DNA from: Stappia sp. 28M-7
GTDB lineage: Bacteria > Pseudomonadota > Alphaproteobacteria > Rhizobiales > Stappiaceae
DNA: 64,000 nt
Assembly: GCF_014252955.1 (NCBI RefSeq)
Contig: NZ_JACMIA010000001.1
Location: forward strand, 2,254,258-2,318,257
Reading direction: 5' to 3'
Positions 26,876-36,487 of this stretch are shown here, in pieces (position 1 is the first letter of the stretch; the number at the start of each line of letters is the position of its first letter). The notes under the pieces are model-generated. The model had not been told where the DNA came from. It worked only from the letters and a program-made list of their open reading frames with translations, and made no database searches. Made by a program: the position numbers and the translations under genes.

Positions 26876-28705
26876 ATGACCGGCATTGACCAGACCGCTT
26901 CGACGGACGACGGGCGCCGCCGTGTTCTCGGCGTCACCCGTTCCGCCGGCGAGCGGACCTGGCGGGAGCGGCTGACACAGCCGCAGGCCGCAACGGCGCT
27001 GGCAATCGCCCAGCGCCTCGGCGTTCCTGAGGTTGTCGCCCGGGTTATGGCCGCGCGCGACGTCCCGCTGGAAGCCGCAGAGCGGTTTCTAGATCCGACC
27101 ATCAAGGACCTGATGCCGGACCCCTCGTCGCTGAGCGACATGGAGGCAGCCGTTGCGCGGGTCGCGGACGCGGTCGGTGCCGGAGCCCGGATTGCCATTT
27201 TCGGCGATTACGACGTGGACGGCGCCACATCCTCCGCCGTGCTGTCGCGCTATCTGTCCGCAATCGGCATCGCCAGCCGCATCCACATCCCCGACCGCAT
27301 CATCGAAGGCTACGGCCCCAACGGGCCGGCCATCCGCATGTTGCGGGAGGAGGGGGCAGGGCTCCTCGTCTGTGTCGATTGCGGCAGCGTTTCGTTCGAG
27401 GCCTTTGCCGAAGCGCGAGAGGTCGGGCTGGATGTGGTGGTGCTCGACCATCACCAGGTTGGCGAAGAGCTGCCCGCCACCGCCGCTCTGGTCAATCCCA
27501 ACCGCCAGGATGACCTGTCCGGCCTTGGCCACCTCGCCGCGGTCGGCGTCACCTTCGTCTTTCTCGTCGGACTGAACCGCGAGCTCCGCCGCCGCGGGAT
27601 GTTCCGCACGAGACGGGAGCCTGATCTGCTGGCGCTGTTGGATCTCGTCGCAGTCGGCACGGTCTGCGACGTGGTTCCGCTGAAAGGGCTGAACCGCGCC
27701 TTCGTCAGGAAGGGGCTGCTTGCCATGCATGGCCGCGCCAATGCCGGTCTTGCCGCGCTCGGCGACGTGTCGCGCGTTCACGGCCGGGCAACGCCCTATC
27801 ATCTCGGTTTCATGATCGGCCCGCGCATCAACGCAGGCGGGCGCATCGGCGATGCCGCGCTCGGGGCGCGGCTTCTCACCACCGACGACATGGACGAGGC
27901 GCGCACCATCGCAGAACGGCTCGACGGGCTGAATGCCGAGCGCCAGGCCATCGAGGCCGAAATGCTGCTGGAGGGCGATGCTCAGGCGTTGATCGCCACC
28001 CAGCAGGACGACCCGGCCGTTCTCCTCACCGGCTCGCCCGGATGGCATCCCGGCGTCGTGGGTCTTGTCGCTGCGCGCCTCAAGGAACGTTATCGCCGAC
28101 CGGCCTTCGCCATCGCCTATGACGTCGATGGCAAGGGGACAGGCTCCGGGCGTTCGATCCCCGGTGTCGACCTGGGAGCCGCCGTGCGGCGCGCCGTCGA
28201 CGAGAAGATACTGGAAAAGGGCGGCGGACACGCAATGGCCGCCGGTCTGACCGTGCGCCGCGAGAAACTCGCCGACCTTGCCGCCTTCCTGCAGGACGCG
28301 CTGGCAGAGGACGTTGCCGCCGCACGCTCGGCGACCGAACTGAAGATCGACGGCGCCATGACGGCGGGAGCCGCCAGCGCCGATCTTCTGCACATGCTGG
28401 AAACGGCAGGCCCGTTCGGCGCCGGCCACCCGGAACCTGTCTTCGCCTTTCCCAGCCACCGCGTCACCTTCGCCGATACGGTCGGCAAGGGACATGTGCG
28501 CCTGACGCTGGCCGACGGCGGCGGCAGCACGCTCAAGGCCATTGCCTTCAAGGCTGCGGACACGCCGCTCGGTCAGGCGATCCTGGGTGCTCGCGGCAGT
28601 GCCCTGCACGTCGCCGGCGCGCTGTCCCTCGATACCTGGCAGGGGCAGGAGCGCGTGCAGTTGAGGGTGATCGACGTTGCCGATCCCCAGCGCTCCCGTC
28701 TCTGA
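26876..28705 (+). CDS. recJ: Single-stranded-DNA-specific exonuclease RecJ
   Basis: 5'-3' single-strand DNA exonuclease of recombination and repair. The 609-residue protein has the DHH-family metal motifs: FGDYDVDGATSSA, VCVDCGS, VLDHHQVGEELP and later GWHPGVVGLVAARLKERY, and the DHHA1/RecJ_OB C-terminal parts with GGGHAMAAGLTV. All catalytic acidic and His residues appear intact. It is the last gene of the hom-glpX-recJ block. Confidence 0.96.
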   Translation: MTGIDQTASTDDGRRRVLGVTRSAGERTWRERLTQPQAATALAIAQRLGVPEVVARVMAARDVPLEAAERFLDPTIKDLMPDPSSLSDMEAAVARVADAVGAGARIAIFGDYDVDGATSSAVLSRYLSAIGIASRIHIPDRIIEGYGPNGPAIRMLREEGAGLLVCVDCGSVSFEAFAEAREVGLDVVVLDHHQVGEELPATAALVNPNRQDDLSGLGHLAAVGVTFVFLVGLNRELRRRGMFRTRREPDLLALLDLVAVGTVCDVVPLKGLNRAFVRKGLLAMHGRANAGLAALGDVSRVHGRATPYHLGFMIGPRINAGGRIGDAALGARLLTTDDMDEARTIAERLDGLNAERQAIEAEMLLEGDAQALIATQQDDPAVLLTGSPGWHPGVVGLVAARLKERYRRPAFAIAYDVDGKGTGSGRSIPGVDLGAAVRRAVDEKILEKGGGHAMAAGLTVRREKLADLAAFLQDALAEDVAAARSATELKIDGAMTAGAASADLLHMLETAGPFGAGHPEPVFAFPSHRVTFADTVGKGHVRLTLADGGGSTLKAIAFKAADTPLGQAILGARGSALHVAGALSLDTWQGQERVQLRVIDVADPQRSRL

Positions 28706-28796
28706 GGTCGGCCGGACCGGCTCGGAATCTTCTGCCCATCGGCATTTCCTGCCTCGTTAAGGAAGGCGAAACTCCGCCCGCCTACCGTGATCCTGG

Positions 28797-29021
28797 ATGG
28801 ATTTGCGGGATGGAATCATGGCTCCTCGGGCTCAGTTGCGTCATTTGATGGCCGAAGTCGACACTGCTGCGGACAATGCAGAGCGCGCCTTGCGTCGCCT
28901 GCAGGCGCAGGGCGTTTCCACGACCGTTCCCGAGCGAGCACCTGCCGTCACGCCGCTGCGTGCCGGGCTCGTGCTCGCCAGCCTGCTGATGGCGGCCAAG
29001 GTCATCATCTCCAACGATTGA
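28797..29021 (+). CDS. Small hypothetical protein with C-terminal membrane helix
   Basis: A 74-codon frame between recJ and the nitrilase-like gene. The N-terminal half is charged and helical (AEVDTAADNAERALRRLQAQG). A proline-rich turn follows, then a single hydrophobic helix RAGLVLASLLMAAKVII. This looks like a tail-anchored small protein rather than a shadow frame. I recognise no family. The start could be 28797 or the ATG at 28818; neither has a strong binding site. Confidence 0.42.
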   Translation: MDLRDGIMAPRAQLRHLMAEVDTAADNAERALRRLQAQGVSTTVPERAPAVTPLRAGLVLASLLMAAKVIISND

Positions 29022-29105
29022 GCTGGCAAACGCTGCCGGGGATTTTGACCGGCGGCACAATTTGTCGCCTTGATTGTATCGGGCGTTGGGGCCAGCATCC
29101 GGCCC

Positions 29106-30017
29106 ATGAACACGTCCTCCTTTCCCGAAACATTTCGTCTCGCGCTTTGCGCCTTCAATCTCGGCATGGGCGGCCGAAGCCGAGAAGCATTCCTTTCCGG
29201 CATTTCGCAGCGCCTTGCCCGTGCCCATGCCCAGGGTGCCGAGCTCCTGGTGCTTCCCGAATATCTCAGCGAGGCGTTTCTCGCCTGGAAGCCGAGGGGG
29301 CTGAAGCCCACTGAAGAGCTCGCCTTCATGGCGGCAGAGGCGGAAGCCCTGCTGCCGGAAATGGCTGCCCTGGTTGCTGAACATGGCGTGTCGCTCGTCG
29401 CTGGCTCCGTTCCTTGGGCAAATGGAGAGGGCGGCTTCGTCAATCGCGCGGTCGCCATGCTCGCCGACGGGCGCAGCATCGCCCATGACAAGCTCGCCCT
29501 GACGCCGTTCGAGCTCGACCGCGAAAGCTGGCTTCTTACCCCCGGCGACAAGGTGGTCCGCTTCGAATTCGCCGGCCTGTCGATGATGATGCTGATCTGC
29601 CTCGACATCGAGATGCCGGCGCTCTCCAGCCTCATCGCCCGCGATGCGCCGGATCTGCTGATCGTGCCGTCGATGACGTCCAGCCTTGCCGGCTATCACC
29701 GCGTCTTCGGCTGCGCCAAGGCGCGGGCTGTCGAGCTGATGTGCTCGGTCGCCGTCTGCGGTGTGGTGGGTGCTTCGCCCGGCACGACCCAGAACGACAC
29801 GAATGTCTCCGGTGCTGCGCTCTATATCCCGTGCGAACCTTCCCTCGGCTATCGCGGGGTCGTGGCGGAGATCGCTCCGATCGATGGTACCAGGGGCGAG
29901 GAACCGCTTCTCGTCGTCGATGTCCCCGTTGCGGCCATCCGGGCCCTGCGGGCAGGTGGCGCCGAGGTCTGGCCGGGCAACTGGTCGGCGGATCACGTCA
30001 CATTGTCGAGCGAATGA
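29106..30017 (+). CDS. Nitrilase-superfamily carbon-nitrogen hydrolase
   Basis: Predicted amidase or nitrilase-fold enzyme of 303 residues from the ATG at 29106. The catalytic triad is visible: Glu in LLVLPEYLSEAF, Lys in IAHDKLALTPFE, and Cys in LMLICLDIEMPAL. A second Glu follows. The family cleaves non-peptide C-N bonds; the substrate cannot be inferred. It is followed four bases on by a DUF423 gene, likely in the same transcript. Confidence 0.88.
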   Translation: MNTSSFPETFRLALCAFNLGMGGRSREAFLSGISQRLARAHAQGAELLVLPEYLSEAFLAWKPRGLKPTEELAFMAAEAEALLPEMAALVAEHGVSLVAGSVPWANGEGGFVNRAVAMLADGRSIAHDKLALTPFELDRESWLLTPGDKVVRFEFAGLSMMMLICLDIEMPALSSLIARDAPDLLIVPSMTSSLAGYHRVFGCAKARAVELMCSVAVCGVVGASPGTTQNDTNVSGAALYIPCEPSLGYRGVVAEIAPIDGTRGEEPLLVVDVPVAAIRALRAGGAEVWPGNWSADHVTLSSE

Positions 30018-30021
30018 GCCA

Positions 30022-30426
30022 ATGAGTTTCCCGGATAGTTCGCAAGTCTCTGGCGGCGACCGCATCAATGGTGCCGTCGTGCTGCTTGCCGGCCTCAGCG
30101 GCGGGCTGGGTGTCGCACTTTCGGCGATGGCAGCCCATGTTCCCGGCGGCGATTTGCTCTCGAACGCGGCCAACATGCTGCTCTTCCACGCGCCGGCCTT
30201 TCTGGCGTTGGCGGCGCTGAGGAACAGTGGCTTGCGTGGAATTCTGGCAGGTGCCGCATTGGTTCTTGCCGTCGGACTTGCGTTGTTTGCCGGCGATATC
30301 GCTTCGCGGGTCATGCTGGGGCACCGGCTGTTCCCGATGGCCGCGCCCGTAGGCGGCAGCCTCATGATCGCCGCCTGGGCAGGCATCGTGCTGGCCGGTA
30401 TCGTGCGACTGGCGCGCCGGGCCTGA
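30022..30426 (+). CDS. DUF423 family membrane protein
   Basis: A 134-residue protein with four predicted helices. The features GLGVALSAMAAHVP, MLLFHAPAFLALAAL, GDIASRVMLGHRLFPMAAPVGGSLMIAAWAGI fit DUF423, where the GG-LMI-W segment is conserved. Function is unknown. It starts four bases after the nitrilase-like gene stops, so both are probably one operon. A longer reading from 29761 overlaps the hydrolase and is a shadow. Confidence 0.78.
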   Translation: MSFPDSSQVSGGDRINGAVVLLAGLSGGLGVALSAMAAHVPGGDLLSNAANMLLFHAPAFLALAALRNSGLRGILAGAALVLAVGLALFAGDIASRVMLGHRLFPMAAPVGGSLMIAAWAGIVLAGIVRLARRA

Positions 30427-30600
30427 GGCCTGTCTGCGCGAGGCTGTCGCAGGTGCGACGCAAAGCCTCGACGGAATGTCGTTTTTCGGCAAGAGCGGCT
30501 GCCGGATCGGTAGCACAACGGGAGTGAGGGCGTTCGCAACGCAACTCCGCTGGTGCGGCGTTGCCCGCGCCCGCGAGAGCGCCGCCGGCAAGAGGACCGC

Positions 30601-31854
30601 ATGACACGCTTCTCCTTCTGGGACCTGGCCTTGAAGGCCCTCAATGCCCATCAGGATTGGGGCCACCAGTGGCGCAAGCCCGATCCCAAGCCCGAATACG
30701 ACGTGATCATCATCGGCGCGGGCGGCCATGGACTTGCCACCGCCTATTATCTTGCGACCGAGCACGGCATCACCAACATCGCTGTTCTGGAAAAGGGCTG
30801 GCTCGGCGGCGGCAATACGGGCCGCAACACCACCATCGTGCGGTCCAACTATCTCTGGGAAGAGAGCGAGGCGCTCTACGACCACGCGATGGACCTGTGG
30901 CAGGACCTGTCGCAGGAGCTGAACTACAACGTCATGTATTCCGCGCGCGGCGTGATGATGCTCGCCCATACGGTTCACGACATCCAGGTCTTCAAGCGCC
31001 ACGTGCATGCCAACAGGCTGGCCGGCGTCCAGAACGAGTGGCTGAGCGCGGAGGAAGCCAAGGAGTTCTGTCCGCCGCTCAACATCGGCCGCAACATCCG
31101 CTATCCGGTGCTCGGCGCCGCGCTCCAGCGCAAGGGCGGCGTTGCCCGCCACGATGCAGTGGCCTGGGGCTACGCGCGCGGAGCGGACCGGCGCGGTGTC
31201 GACATCATCCAGAACTGCGCGGTCACGGGCATCCGCCGCCACGCCGACGGATCGGTTGCCGGCGTCGAGACCTCGCGCGGCTTCATCGGGGCGAAGAAGG
31301 TCGGCGTGGTCGCGGCCGGCCACACCTCGGTCGTCATGGACATGGCCGGCGTGCGTATGCCGCTGGAGTCCAATCCGCTGCAGGCGCTCGTTTCCGAGCC
31401 GGTGAAGCCCTGCTTCCCCTGTGTGGTCATGTCCAACACGGTGCACGCCTATATCTCGCAGTCGGACAAGGGAGAGCTGGTGATCGGTGCGGGTACCGAC
31501 CAGTATGTCTCCTACAGCCAGACCGGCGGCCTGCAGATCACAACCCACACGGTCGATGCGATCTGCGAGCTGTTTCCGATGTTCCGCCGCATGCGCATGC
31601 TGCGCAACTGGGGTGGTATCGTCGACGTCACGCCGGACCGCTCGCCGATCATCGGCAAGACCCCGGTGCCCGGCCTTTATGTCAATTGCGGCTGGGGTAC
31701 GGGCGGGTTCAAGGCGACACCGGGCTCGGGGCATGTCTTCGCCCACACCATCGCGCGGGACGAGCCGCACCCGGTCAATGCGCCGTTCACGCTGGACCGG
31801 TTCCGTACCGGCCGGCTCATCGACGAGGCGGCGGCTGCAGCCGTCGCGCATTGA
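30601..31854 (+). CDS. soxB: Sarcosine oxidase subunit beta
   Basis: FAD/FMN-binding catalytic subunit of heterotetrameric sarcosine oxidase, oxidising sarcosine to glycine with transfer of the methyl carbon to tetrahydrofolate. It has 417 residues from the ATG at 30601 (AGAGGA upstream). The dinucleotide-binding site VIIIGAGGHGLATAYYLA is followed by LEKGWLGGGNTGRNTTIVRSNY, and the C-terminal GGIVDVTPDRSPIIGKTPVPGLYVNCGWGTGGFKATPG is typical for SoxB. It is the first gene of an operon that continues with a cupin gene, soxD, soxA and soxG. Confidence 0.96.
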   Translation: MTRFSFWDLALKALNAHQDWGHQWRKPDPKPEYDVIIIGAGGHGLATAYYLATEHGITNIAVLEKGWLGGGNTGRNTTIVRSNYLWEESEALYDHAMDLWQDLSQELNYNVMYSARGVMMLAHTVHDIQVFKRHVHANRLAGVQNEWLSAEEAKEFCPPLNIGRNIRYPVLGAALQRKGGVARHDAVAWGYARGADRRGVDIIQNCAVTGIRRHADGSVAGVETSRGFIGAKKVGVVAAGHTSVVMDMAGVRMPLESNPLQALVSEPVKPCFPCVVMSNTVHAYISQSDKGELVIGAGTDQYVSYSQTGGLQITTHTVDAICELFPMFRRMRMLRNWGGIVDVTPDRSPIIGKTPVPGLYVNCGWGTGGFKATPGSGHVFAHTIARDEPHPVNAPFTLDRFRTGRLIDEAAAAAVAH

Positions 31855-31862
31855 GGCCCGAC

Positions 31863-32219
31863 ATGACACATCAGCCTGTGAACCTTGCCGACAAGCTCGC
31901 CCGGTTCTCCGACCACTGGTCACCGAAGATCGTCGGCTCGTTCAACGGTCACGATCTCATGGTGGTGAAGGTCAAGGGAGAGTTCACCTGGCATTCGCAT
32001 CCCGATACGGATGACTTCTTTCAGGTCCTGTCCGGCAGGTTGACCATCCGCATGCGCGATGGCGATGTCACGCTCGGGCCTGGCGAACTGTTCGTTGTGC
32101 CCAAAGGCGTCGAACATTGCCCGGTCGCCGAGGTCGAAACCCACCTGTTGCTGATCGAGCCTTCCGGGACGCCGAACACCGGCGACCCGGATACCGCCGC
32201 ACGCAAGATCGAGATCTAG
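31863..32219 (+). CDS. Cupin-domain protein inside the sarcosine oxidase operon
   Basis: A single cupin of 118 residues. Motif 1 gives H44 and H46 (TWHSHPDTDDFF, with Asp where Glu is usual, then G57), and motif 2 gives PGELFVVPKGVEHCPV with H85, so a three-His metal site is plausible. GAGG lies upstream of the ATG. It begins eight bases after soxB and ends ten bases before soxD, on the same strand, so it is co-transcribed. Cupins of this kind can be sensors or small isomerases/dioxygenases; its role in sarcosine metabolism is unknown. Confidence 0.88.
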   Translation: MTHQPVNLADKLARFSDHWSPKIVGSFNGHDLMVVKVKGEFTWHSHPDTDDFFQVLSGRLTIRMRDGDVTLGPGELFVVPKGVEHCPVAEVETHLLLIEPSGTPNTGDPDTAARKIEI

Positions 32220-32229
32220 GGGCAAGCCG

Positions 32230-32535
32230 ATGCTGTTGATCCACTGCCCCTGCTGCGGCGTCGACCGCCCGGAGATCGAATTCCGCTATGGCGGCGAGGC
32301 GCATATCGCCCGTCCCGCGCAGCCGGCGGATCTCGACGATCATCAATGGGCCGAGTTTCTCTACATGCGAACCAACCCCAAGGGCGTGATGGCCGAGCGC
32401 TGGCGCCACGTCCATGGCTGCGGCCGCTTCTTTAATGCGCTGCGCGACACGGTCAGCGACCGCTTCATCGCCGTCTACAAGACCGGCGAGCAGCGCCCGG
32501 ATAGCGCCGCCGCCAGCGGGGAGGGCGCCCGATGA
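32230..32535 (+). CDS. soxD: Sarcosine oxidase subunit delta
   Basis: Small zinc-binding subunit of heterotetrameric sarcosine oxidase, 101 residues. The zinc ligands are seen in LIHCPCCGVDR near the N-terminus and HVHGCGRFFNALRDT further on; WAEFLYMRTNPKGVMAERW is the family signature. The stop overlaps the soxA start as ATGA, so the two are translationally coupled. Confidence 0.96.
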   Translation: MLLIHCPCCGVDRPEIEFRYGGEAHIARPAQPADLDDHQWAEFLYMRTNPKGVMAERWRHVHGCGRFFNALRDTVSDRFIAVYKTGEQRPDSAAASGEGAR

Positions 32536-35500
32536 CCGCCTCCTTCCGCACTTCGAAGGGCGGGCGCATCGACCGCGCGAAATCCGTCACATTCACCTTC
32601 GACGGCAAGACGCTGACCGGGCAGGCCGGCGACACGCTGGCCTCGGCGCTGCTCGCCAACGGCATTCATCTCGTCGGCCGCTCGTTCAAGTATCACCGCC
32701 CGCGCGGCATCGTGACCGCGGGTTCCGAGGAGCCCAACGCACTGGTGGGCGTGGCAAAGTCTGCAGCGGCCGCTGCTGCCGGCCAGAGCGTTCCCAATCT
32801 GCGGGCCACCCAGGTCGAAATCCACGAGGGAATGGTCGTCGTCAGCCAGAACCGCTGGCCTTCGCTCGCCTTCGACATCGGCGCGGTCAACGACCGCCTG
32901 TCGCCGTTCTTCGTCGCCGGCTTCTACTACAAGACCTTCATGTGGCCGAAGAGCTTCTGGAACCGGGTCTACGAGCCGTTCATCCGTGCCGCAGCGGGCC
33001 TCGGCAAGGCGCCGACCGCGCCGGACCCGGACCGCTATGCCAACCGCTATGCCCATTGCGACGTGCTCGTCGCCGGCAGCGGCCCGGCCGGACTGGCGGC
33101 GGCGCTGACCGCGGCGCGCTCGGGTGCGCGGGTGATCCTTGCCGACGAGCAGGGGGAGCCGGGAGGTTCGCTGCTGCATGATGTTGGCGCAGAGACCGAC
33201 GGCCGACCCGCGGCCGAGTGGGTGTCCGCCGCGATTGCCGAACTTGCGAGCAACGACCGCGTCACGCTACTGCCGCGCACCACCGTCTTCGGCTACTTCA
33301 ACCAGAACTTCGTCGCACTTGCCGAGCGCGTCACCGACCACCTTGCCGATCCGGATCCCTCCCTTCCGCGCGAGCGCCTGTGGCAGGTGCGCGCACGCCA
33401 GGTAGTGCTCGCCACCGGCGCCATCGAGCGGCCGCTGGTCTTCCCCGAGAACGACCGTCCTGGCGTCATGATGGCCGAGGCAGGCCGTATCTATGCCAAC
33501 CGCTTCGGCGTGCTGCCGGGCCGGGCAATTGCCGTCGCGACGGCGTGCGACAGCGCATGGCGCGCCGCCTTCGACATCAAGGCGCTCGGCGGCAATGTGG
33601 TCGCTATCCTGGACATGCGGACCGATGTGGATCCGGCGTTGAAGGAGAAGGCCCGGGCCCATTCCATCCGGGTGGAAACCGGCTGCACCGTCACCGGCGT
33701 GAAGGGCACGAAGAGGATCGAGGGTGTTCGACTCGGTCGCATATCCGGCGACACCGTCTCGTCCGCCGGCAGCCTTGCCTGCGACTGCCTGCTGATGTCC
33801 GGCGGCTGGACGCCCAATGTCAGCCTGCATTCGCAGGCACGCGGCAAGCTCGACTGGCACGCGGACAAGGGCGCTTTCCTGCCCGGCGAACCGATCCAGG
33901 CGCAGCGCTCGGCCGGCAGCTGCCGCGGCATCGACGGGCTAGCCCAGGTGCTGGCCGACGGCGCGCGCGCCGGCGCGGAAGCAGCGCAAGCCGCGACCGG
34001 AAACCCGACCGACATCCTGGCCTTTTCCGCCAGCGGCGGCGAAGCCTCGTCCGGCTGGTGGCTCGGAGCCGTGCCGCATGACCGGGATGCGTCCCGCGTG
34101 CGTGCCTTTGTCGACTTCCAGAACGATGTGACGGCAAAGGATGTGAAGCTTGCCGTGCGCGAAGGCATGCATTCTATCGAGCACATCAAGCGCTACACCA
34201 CGACCGGCATGGCGACCGATCAGGGGCGCCTCTCCAACATGAACGCGCTCTCCATCGCCTCGACCGCGCTGGCCAACGAGATCCCGCAAGTCGGCCTCAC
34301 CACCTTCCGCCAGCCCTATACGCCGGTGACTTTCGGCACGCTGGCGACGACCTCGCGGGGCGATCTGTTCGATCCGGTCCGCCGCACGGCGATCCACGAC
34401 TGGGCTGCGGCGCAAGGCGCGGCCTTCGAAGACGTGAGCTTGTGGAAGCGCGCCTGGTACTTCGCCAGACGCGGAGAGGACATGCATGCCGCGGTCCTGC
34501 GCGAGTGTCGTACGGTGCGCGAGAGTGTCGGCATCTTCGACGCCTCGACCCTCGGCAAGATCGAGGTGGTCGGGCCGGATGCTGCTGAATTTCTCGAGCG
34601 CATCTACACCAATCCCTGGAAGAAGCTCGGGGTCGGGCGTCTGCGCTACGGGCTAATGCTCAACGAGGCCGGCTTCATCATGGACGACGGCGTCGTCGGC
34701 CGAATTGCCGAGGATCGCTTCCACGTCACCACGACGACCGGTGGTGCGCCGCGCGTCCTGTCCCACATGGAGGACTATCTCCAGACCGAGTGGGCGGATC
34801 TCAAGGTCTGGCTGACCTCCACCACCGAGCAGTGGGCGGTGATCGCGGTGCAGGGGCCGAAGGCGCGCGAGGCCATCGCGCCGCTCGTCGACGACATCGA
34901 CCTTGCCACCGAAGCGATGCCGCACATGTCGGTGCGTCAGGGGCATGTCATGGGCGGCATTCCCTGCCGGTTGTTCCGTATGAGCTTCACCGGCGAGGCG
35001 GGCTACGAGATCAACGTGCCTCCCTCGCGCGCCCGTCAGGTCTGGGATGCGGTCTTCGCCAATGTCGAGCGGCTCGGCGGCTGCGCCTACGGCACGGAGA
35101 CGATGCACGTCCTGCGCGCCGAGAAGGGCTACATCATTGTCGGCCAGGAGACCGACGGCACGGTAACGCCCGACGATGTCGGCATGTCCTGGGCCATCGG
35201 CAAGAACAAGCCGGACTTCGTCGGAAAGCGGTCGCTGGCCCGGCCTGACCTCGTGGCCCCGGGCCGAAAGCAGCTTGTCGGCCTGCTGACGAAGGACGGC
35301 AAGGCGCTGCTTGAGGAGGGGGCGCAAGTCACCGTGGAAGCTGATCCGGCGCCGCGCACGCCGGCGCTGGGTCATGTCACCTCGTCCTACATGTCCGCCG
35401 CTGCCGGCCGGCCGATCGCGCTGGCGATGATCGCAAACGGCCGTGCGCGTCACGGCGAAACCCTGCATGTGCCGCTGTCGGGCGGGGCGATTGCCGTCGA

Positions 35501-35552
35501 GGTGGTCCCGCCGCTTTTTGTCGATCCGGAAGGAAACCGGCTCAATGCCTGA
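32532..35552 (+). CDS. soxA: Sarcosine oxidase subunit alpha
   Basis: Large subunit binding NAD and forming the tetrahydrofolate site; 1006 residues, the usual size. The N-terminal ferredoxin-like segment TFDGKTLTGQAGDTLASALLANG is followed by a Rossmann domain (VLVAGSGPAGLAAALTAAR), then a second nucleotide-binding part (LATGAIERPLVFPENDRPGVM). The C-terminal half is a GcvT-like domain with SVGIFDASTLGKIEVVGPDAAEFL and SFTGEAGYEINVP. It overlaps soxD by four bases and soxG by eight. Confidence 0.97.
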   Translation: MTASFRTSKGGRIDRAKSVTFTFDGKTLTGQAGDTLASALLANGIHLVGRSFKYHRPRGIVTAGSEEPNALVGVAKSAAAAAAGQSVPNLRATQVEIHEGMVVVSQNRWPSLAFDIGAVNDRLSPFFVAGFYYKTFMWPKSFWNRVYEPFIRAAAGLGKAPTAPDPDRYANRYAHCDVLVAGSGPAGLAAALTAARSGARVILADEQGEPGGSLLHDVGAETDGRPAAEWVSAAIAELASNDRVTLLPRTTVFGYFNQNFVALAERVTDHLADPDPSLPRERLWQVRARQVVLATGAIERPLVFPENDRPGVMMAEAGRIYANRFGVLPGRAIAVATACDSAWRAAFDIKALGGNVVAILDMRTDVDPALKEKARAHSIRVETGCTVTGVKGTKRIEGVRLGRISGDTVSSAGSLACDCLLMSGGWTPNVSLHSQARGKLDWHADKGAFLPGEPIQAQRSAGSCRGIDGLAQVLADGARAGAEAAQAATGNPTDILAFSASGGEASSGWWLGAVPHDRDASRVRAFVDFQNDVTAKDVKLAVREGMHSIEHIKRYTTTGMATDQGRLSNMNALSIASTALANEIPQVGLTTFRQPYTPVTFGTLATTSRGDLFDPVRRTAIHDWAAAQGAAFEDVSLWKRAWYFARRGEDMHAAVLRECRTVRESVGIFDASTLGKIEVVGPDAAEFLERIYTNPWKKLGVGRLRYGLMLNEAGFIMDDGVVGRIAEDRFHVTTTTGGAPRVLSHMEDYLQTEWADLKVWLTSTTEQWAVIAVQGPKAREAIAPLVDDIDLATEAMPHMSVRQGHVMGGIPCRLFRMSFTGEAGYEINVPPSRARQVWDAVFANVERLGGCAYGTETMHVLRAEKGYIIVGQETDGTVTPDDVGMSWAIGKNKPDFVGKRSLARPDLVAPGRKQLVGLLTKDGKALLEEGAQVTVEADPAPRTPALGHVTSSYMSAAAGRPIALAMIANGRARHGETLHVPLSGGAIAVEVVPPLFVDPEGNRLNA

Positions 35553-36120
35553 CGCCCTGTTTCACGCGCCGGCCGAGACGCTGGCACTGTCGCCACGCGT
35601 CGGAGCGGAAACCTCGCTCCGCCGGGCTGCAACGCTGGTCCGCTTTGTTTTCCGGGGCGATGCCCCCGCGGCCGCAAAGGCAGGAGCTGTCTTCGGCGTC
35701 GCCCTGCCGCAATCGCCTCTTGCCGCCGAAAGCACCGGCGAGCGCGCCGCGCTGTGGCAGGGGCCGGACGAGTGGCTGCTGCTGGCTCGCCCGTCCATGG
35801 ATGGACCTCAGGCGGTCGACGCGTTGGCGCGCAGCCTTGCCGGAGAGATCGCCACGGCGCTCGGTGATGCGCCGCACTCGCTTGTCGATGTCTCGGAGCG
35901 CAATGTTGCCTTGCTGCTGGAAGGGCCGGGCGCTGCCGACCTTCTCAACGCGCATGTGTTTCTGGATCTCGAACCGGCCGCCTTTCCGGTCGGCATGGTG
36001 ACTCGCACGCTTTTCACCAAGGCGGAGATCGTTCTGTGGCGTACAGGCGAGCAGAATTTCGCCGTCGAGTGCTGGTCGAGCTTTGCGCCCTATGTCGAGG
36101 GACATCTCGCCGAGGCCTGA
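35545..36120 (+). CDS. soxG: Sarcosine oxidase subunit gamma
   Basis: Fourth subunit of the sarcosine oxidase complex, 191 residues from the ATG at 35545, which overlaps the soxA stop by eight bases. Family features are WQGPDEWLLLARP, SLVDVSERNVALLLEGPGAADLLNAHVFLDLEPAAFPVGMVTRTLFTKAEIVLWR and the C-terminal CWSSFAPYVEGHL. It closes the operon; a strong terminator follows 38 bases on. Confidence 0.94.
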   Translation: MPDALFHAPAETLALSPRVGAETSLRRAATLVRFVFRGDAPAAAKAGAVFGVALPQSPLAAESTGERAALWQGPDEWLLLARPSMDGPQAVDALARSLAGEIATALGDAPHSLVDVSERNVALLLEGPGAADLLNAHVFLDLEPAAFPVGMVTRTLFTKAEIVLWRTGEQNFAVECWSSFAPYVEGHLAEA

Positions 36121-36157
36121 TCCGGTCACGGCTCTTGCACAAAAACAGCAGGAAATT

Positions 36158-36192
36158 GGGCGGTACCGGCCGGTGCCGCCCGTTTTGTTTTG
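36158..36192 (+). terminator. Terminator of the sarcosine oxidase operon
   Basis: A GC-rich stem (36158-36168 and 36171-36181, with one G-U pair) followed by GTTTTGTTTTG. It lies 38 bases after soxG. Confidence 0.88.
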
Positions 36193-36487
36193 AAAGCGGT
36201 CTTGCGCGGCGGCGGCGGTCGTGGTGAATGAGCAGGCCGCTGCCCCGACCGACGGGACGGGCCGGCTCTCGGAGAAACGGCACGCTGTCGCCGCGGGTGA
36301 CCACCGGTCAGGACACGCGATCCGCATTCTGCCGGTTGGCTCGGGAGCGCCCGGGCTTGTTTCTGGCTCAGCCCCTCCAGGCCTTTCCAGTAGTGTCGTC
36401 ATCGGCTCGGCTCGCCAGCCAGCGATGATCTCCGCAAACTATCGCTGCCCGATGCACACACGCTATGATACTCGGCAGCTTGCAAAG
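36193..36487. other. Long leader region before the DEAD-box helicase gene
   Basis: About 295 bases between the sox terminator and the likely helicase start. The helicase frame stays open back to 36221, but its reading there is poorly conserved in character (many Gly/Ser/Pro, no helicase features), so it is treated as noncoding leader and promoter. TATGAT near 36464-36469 is a possible -10 element; no matching -35 was seen. Confidence 0.45.

Noticed and set aside
32414-33181. A 255-codon plus-strand frame overlapping soxD and soxA.
   Set aside because: It is an Arg/Gly-rich out-of-frame reading of soxA; soxD and soxA are unmistakable in the other frames.
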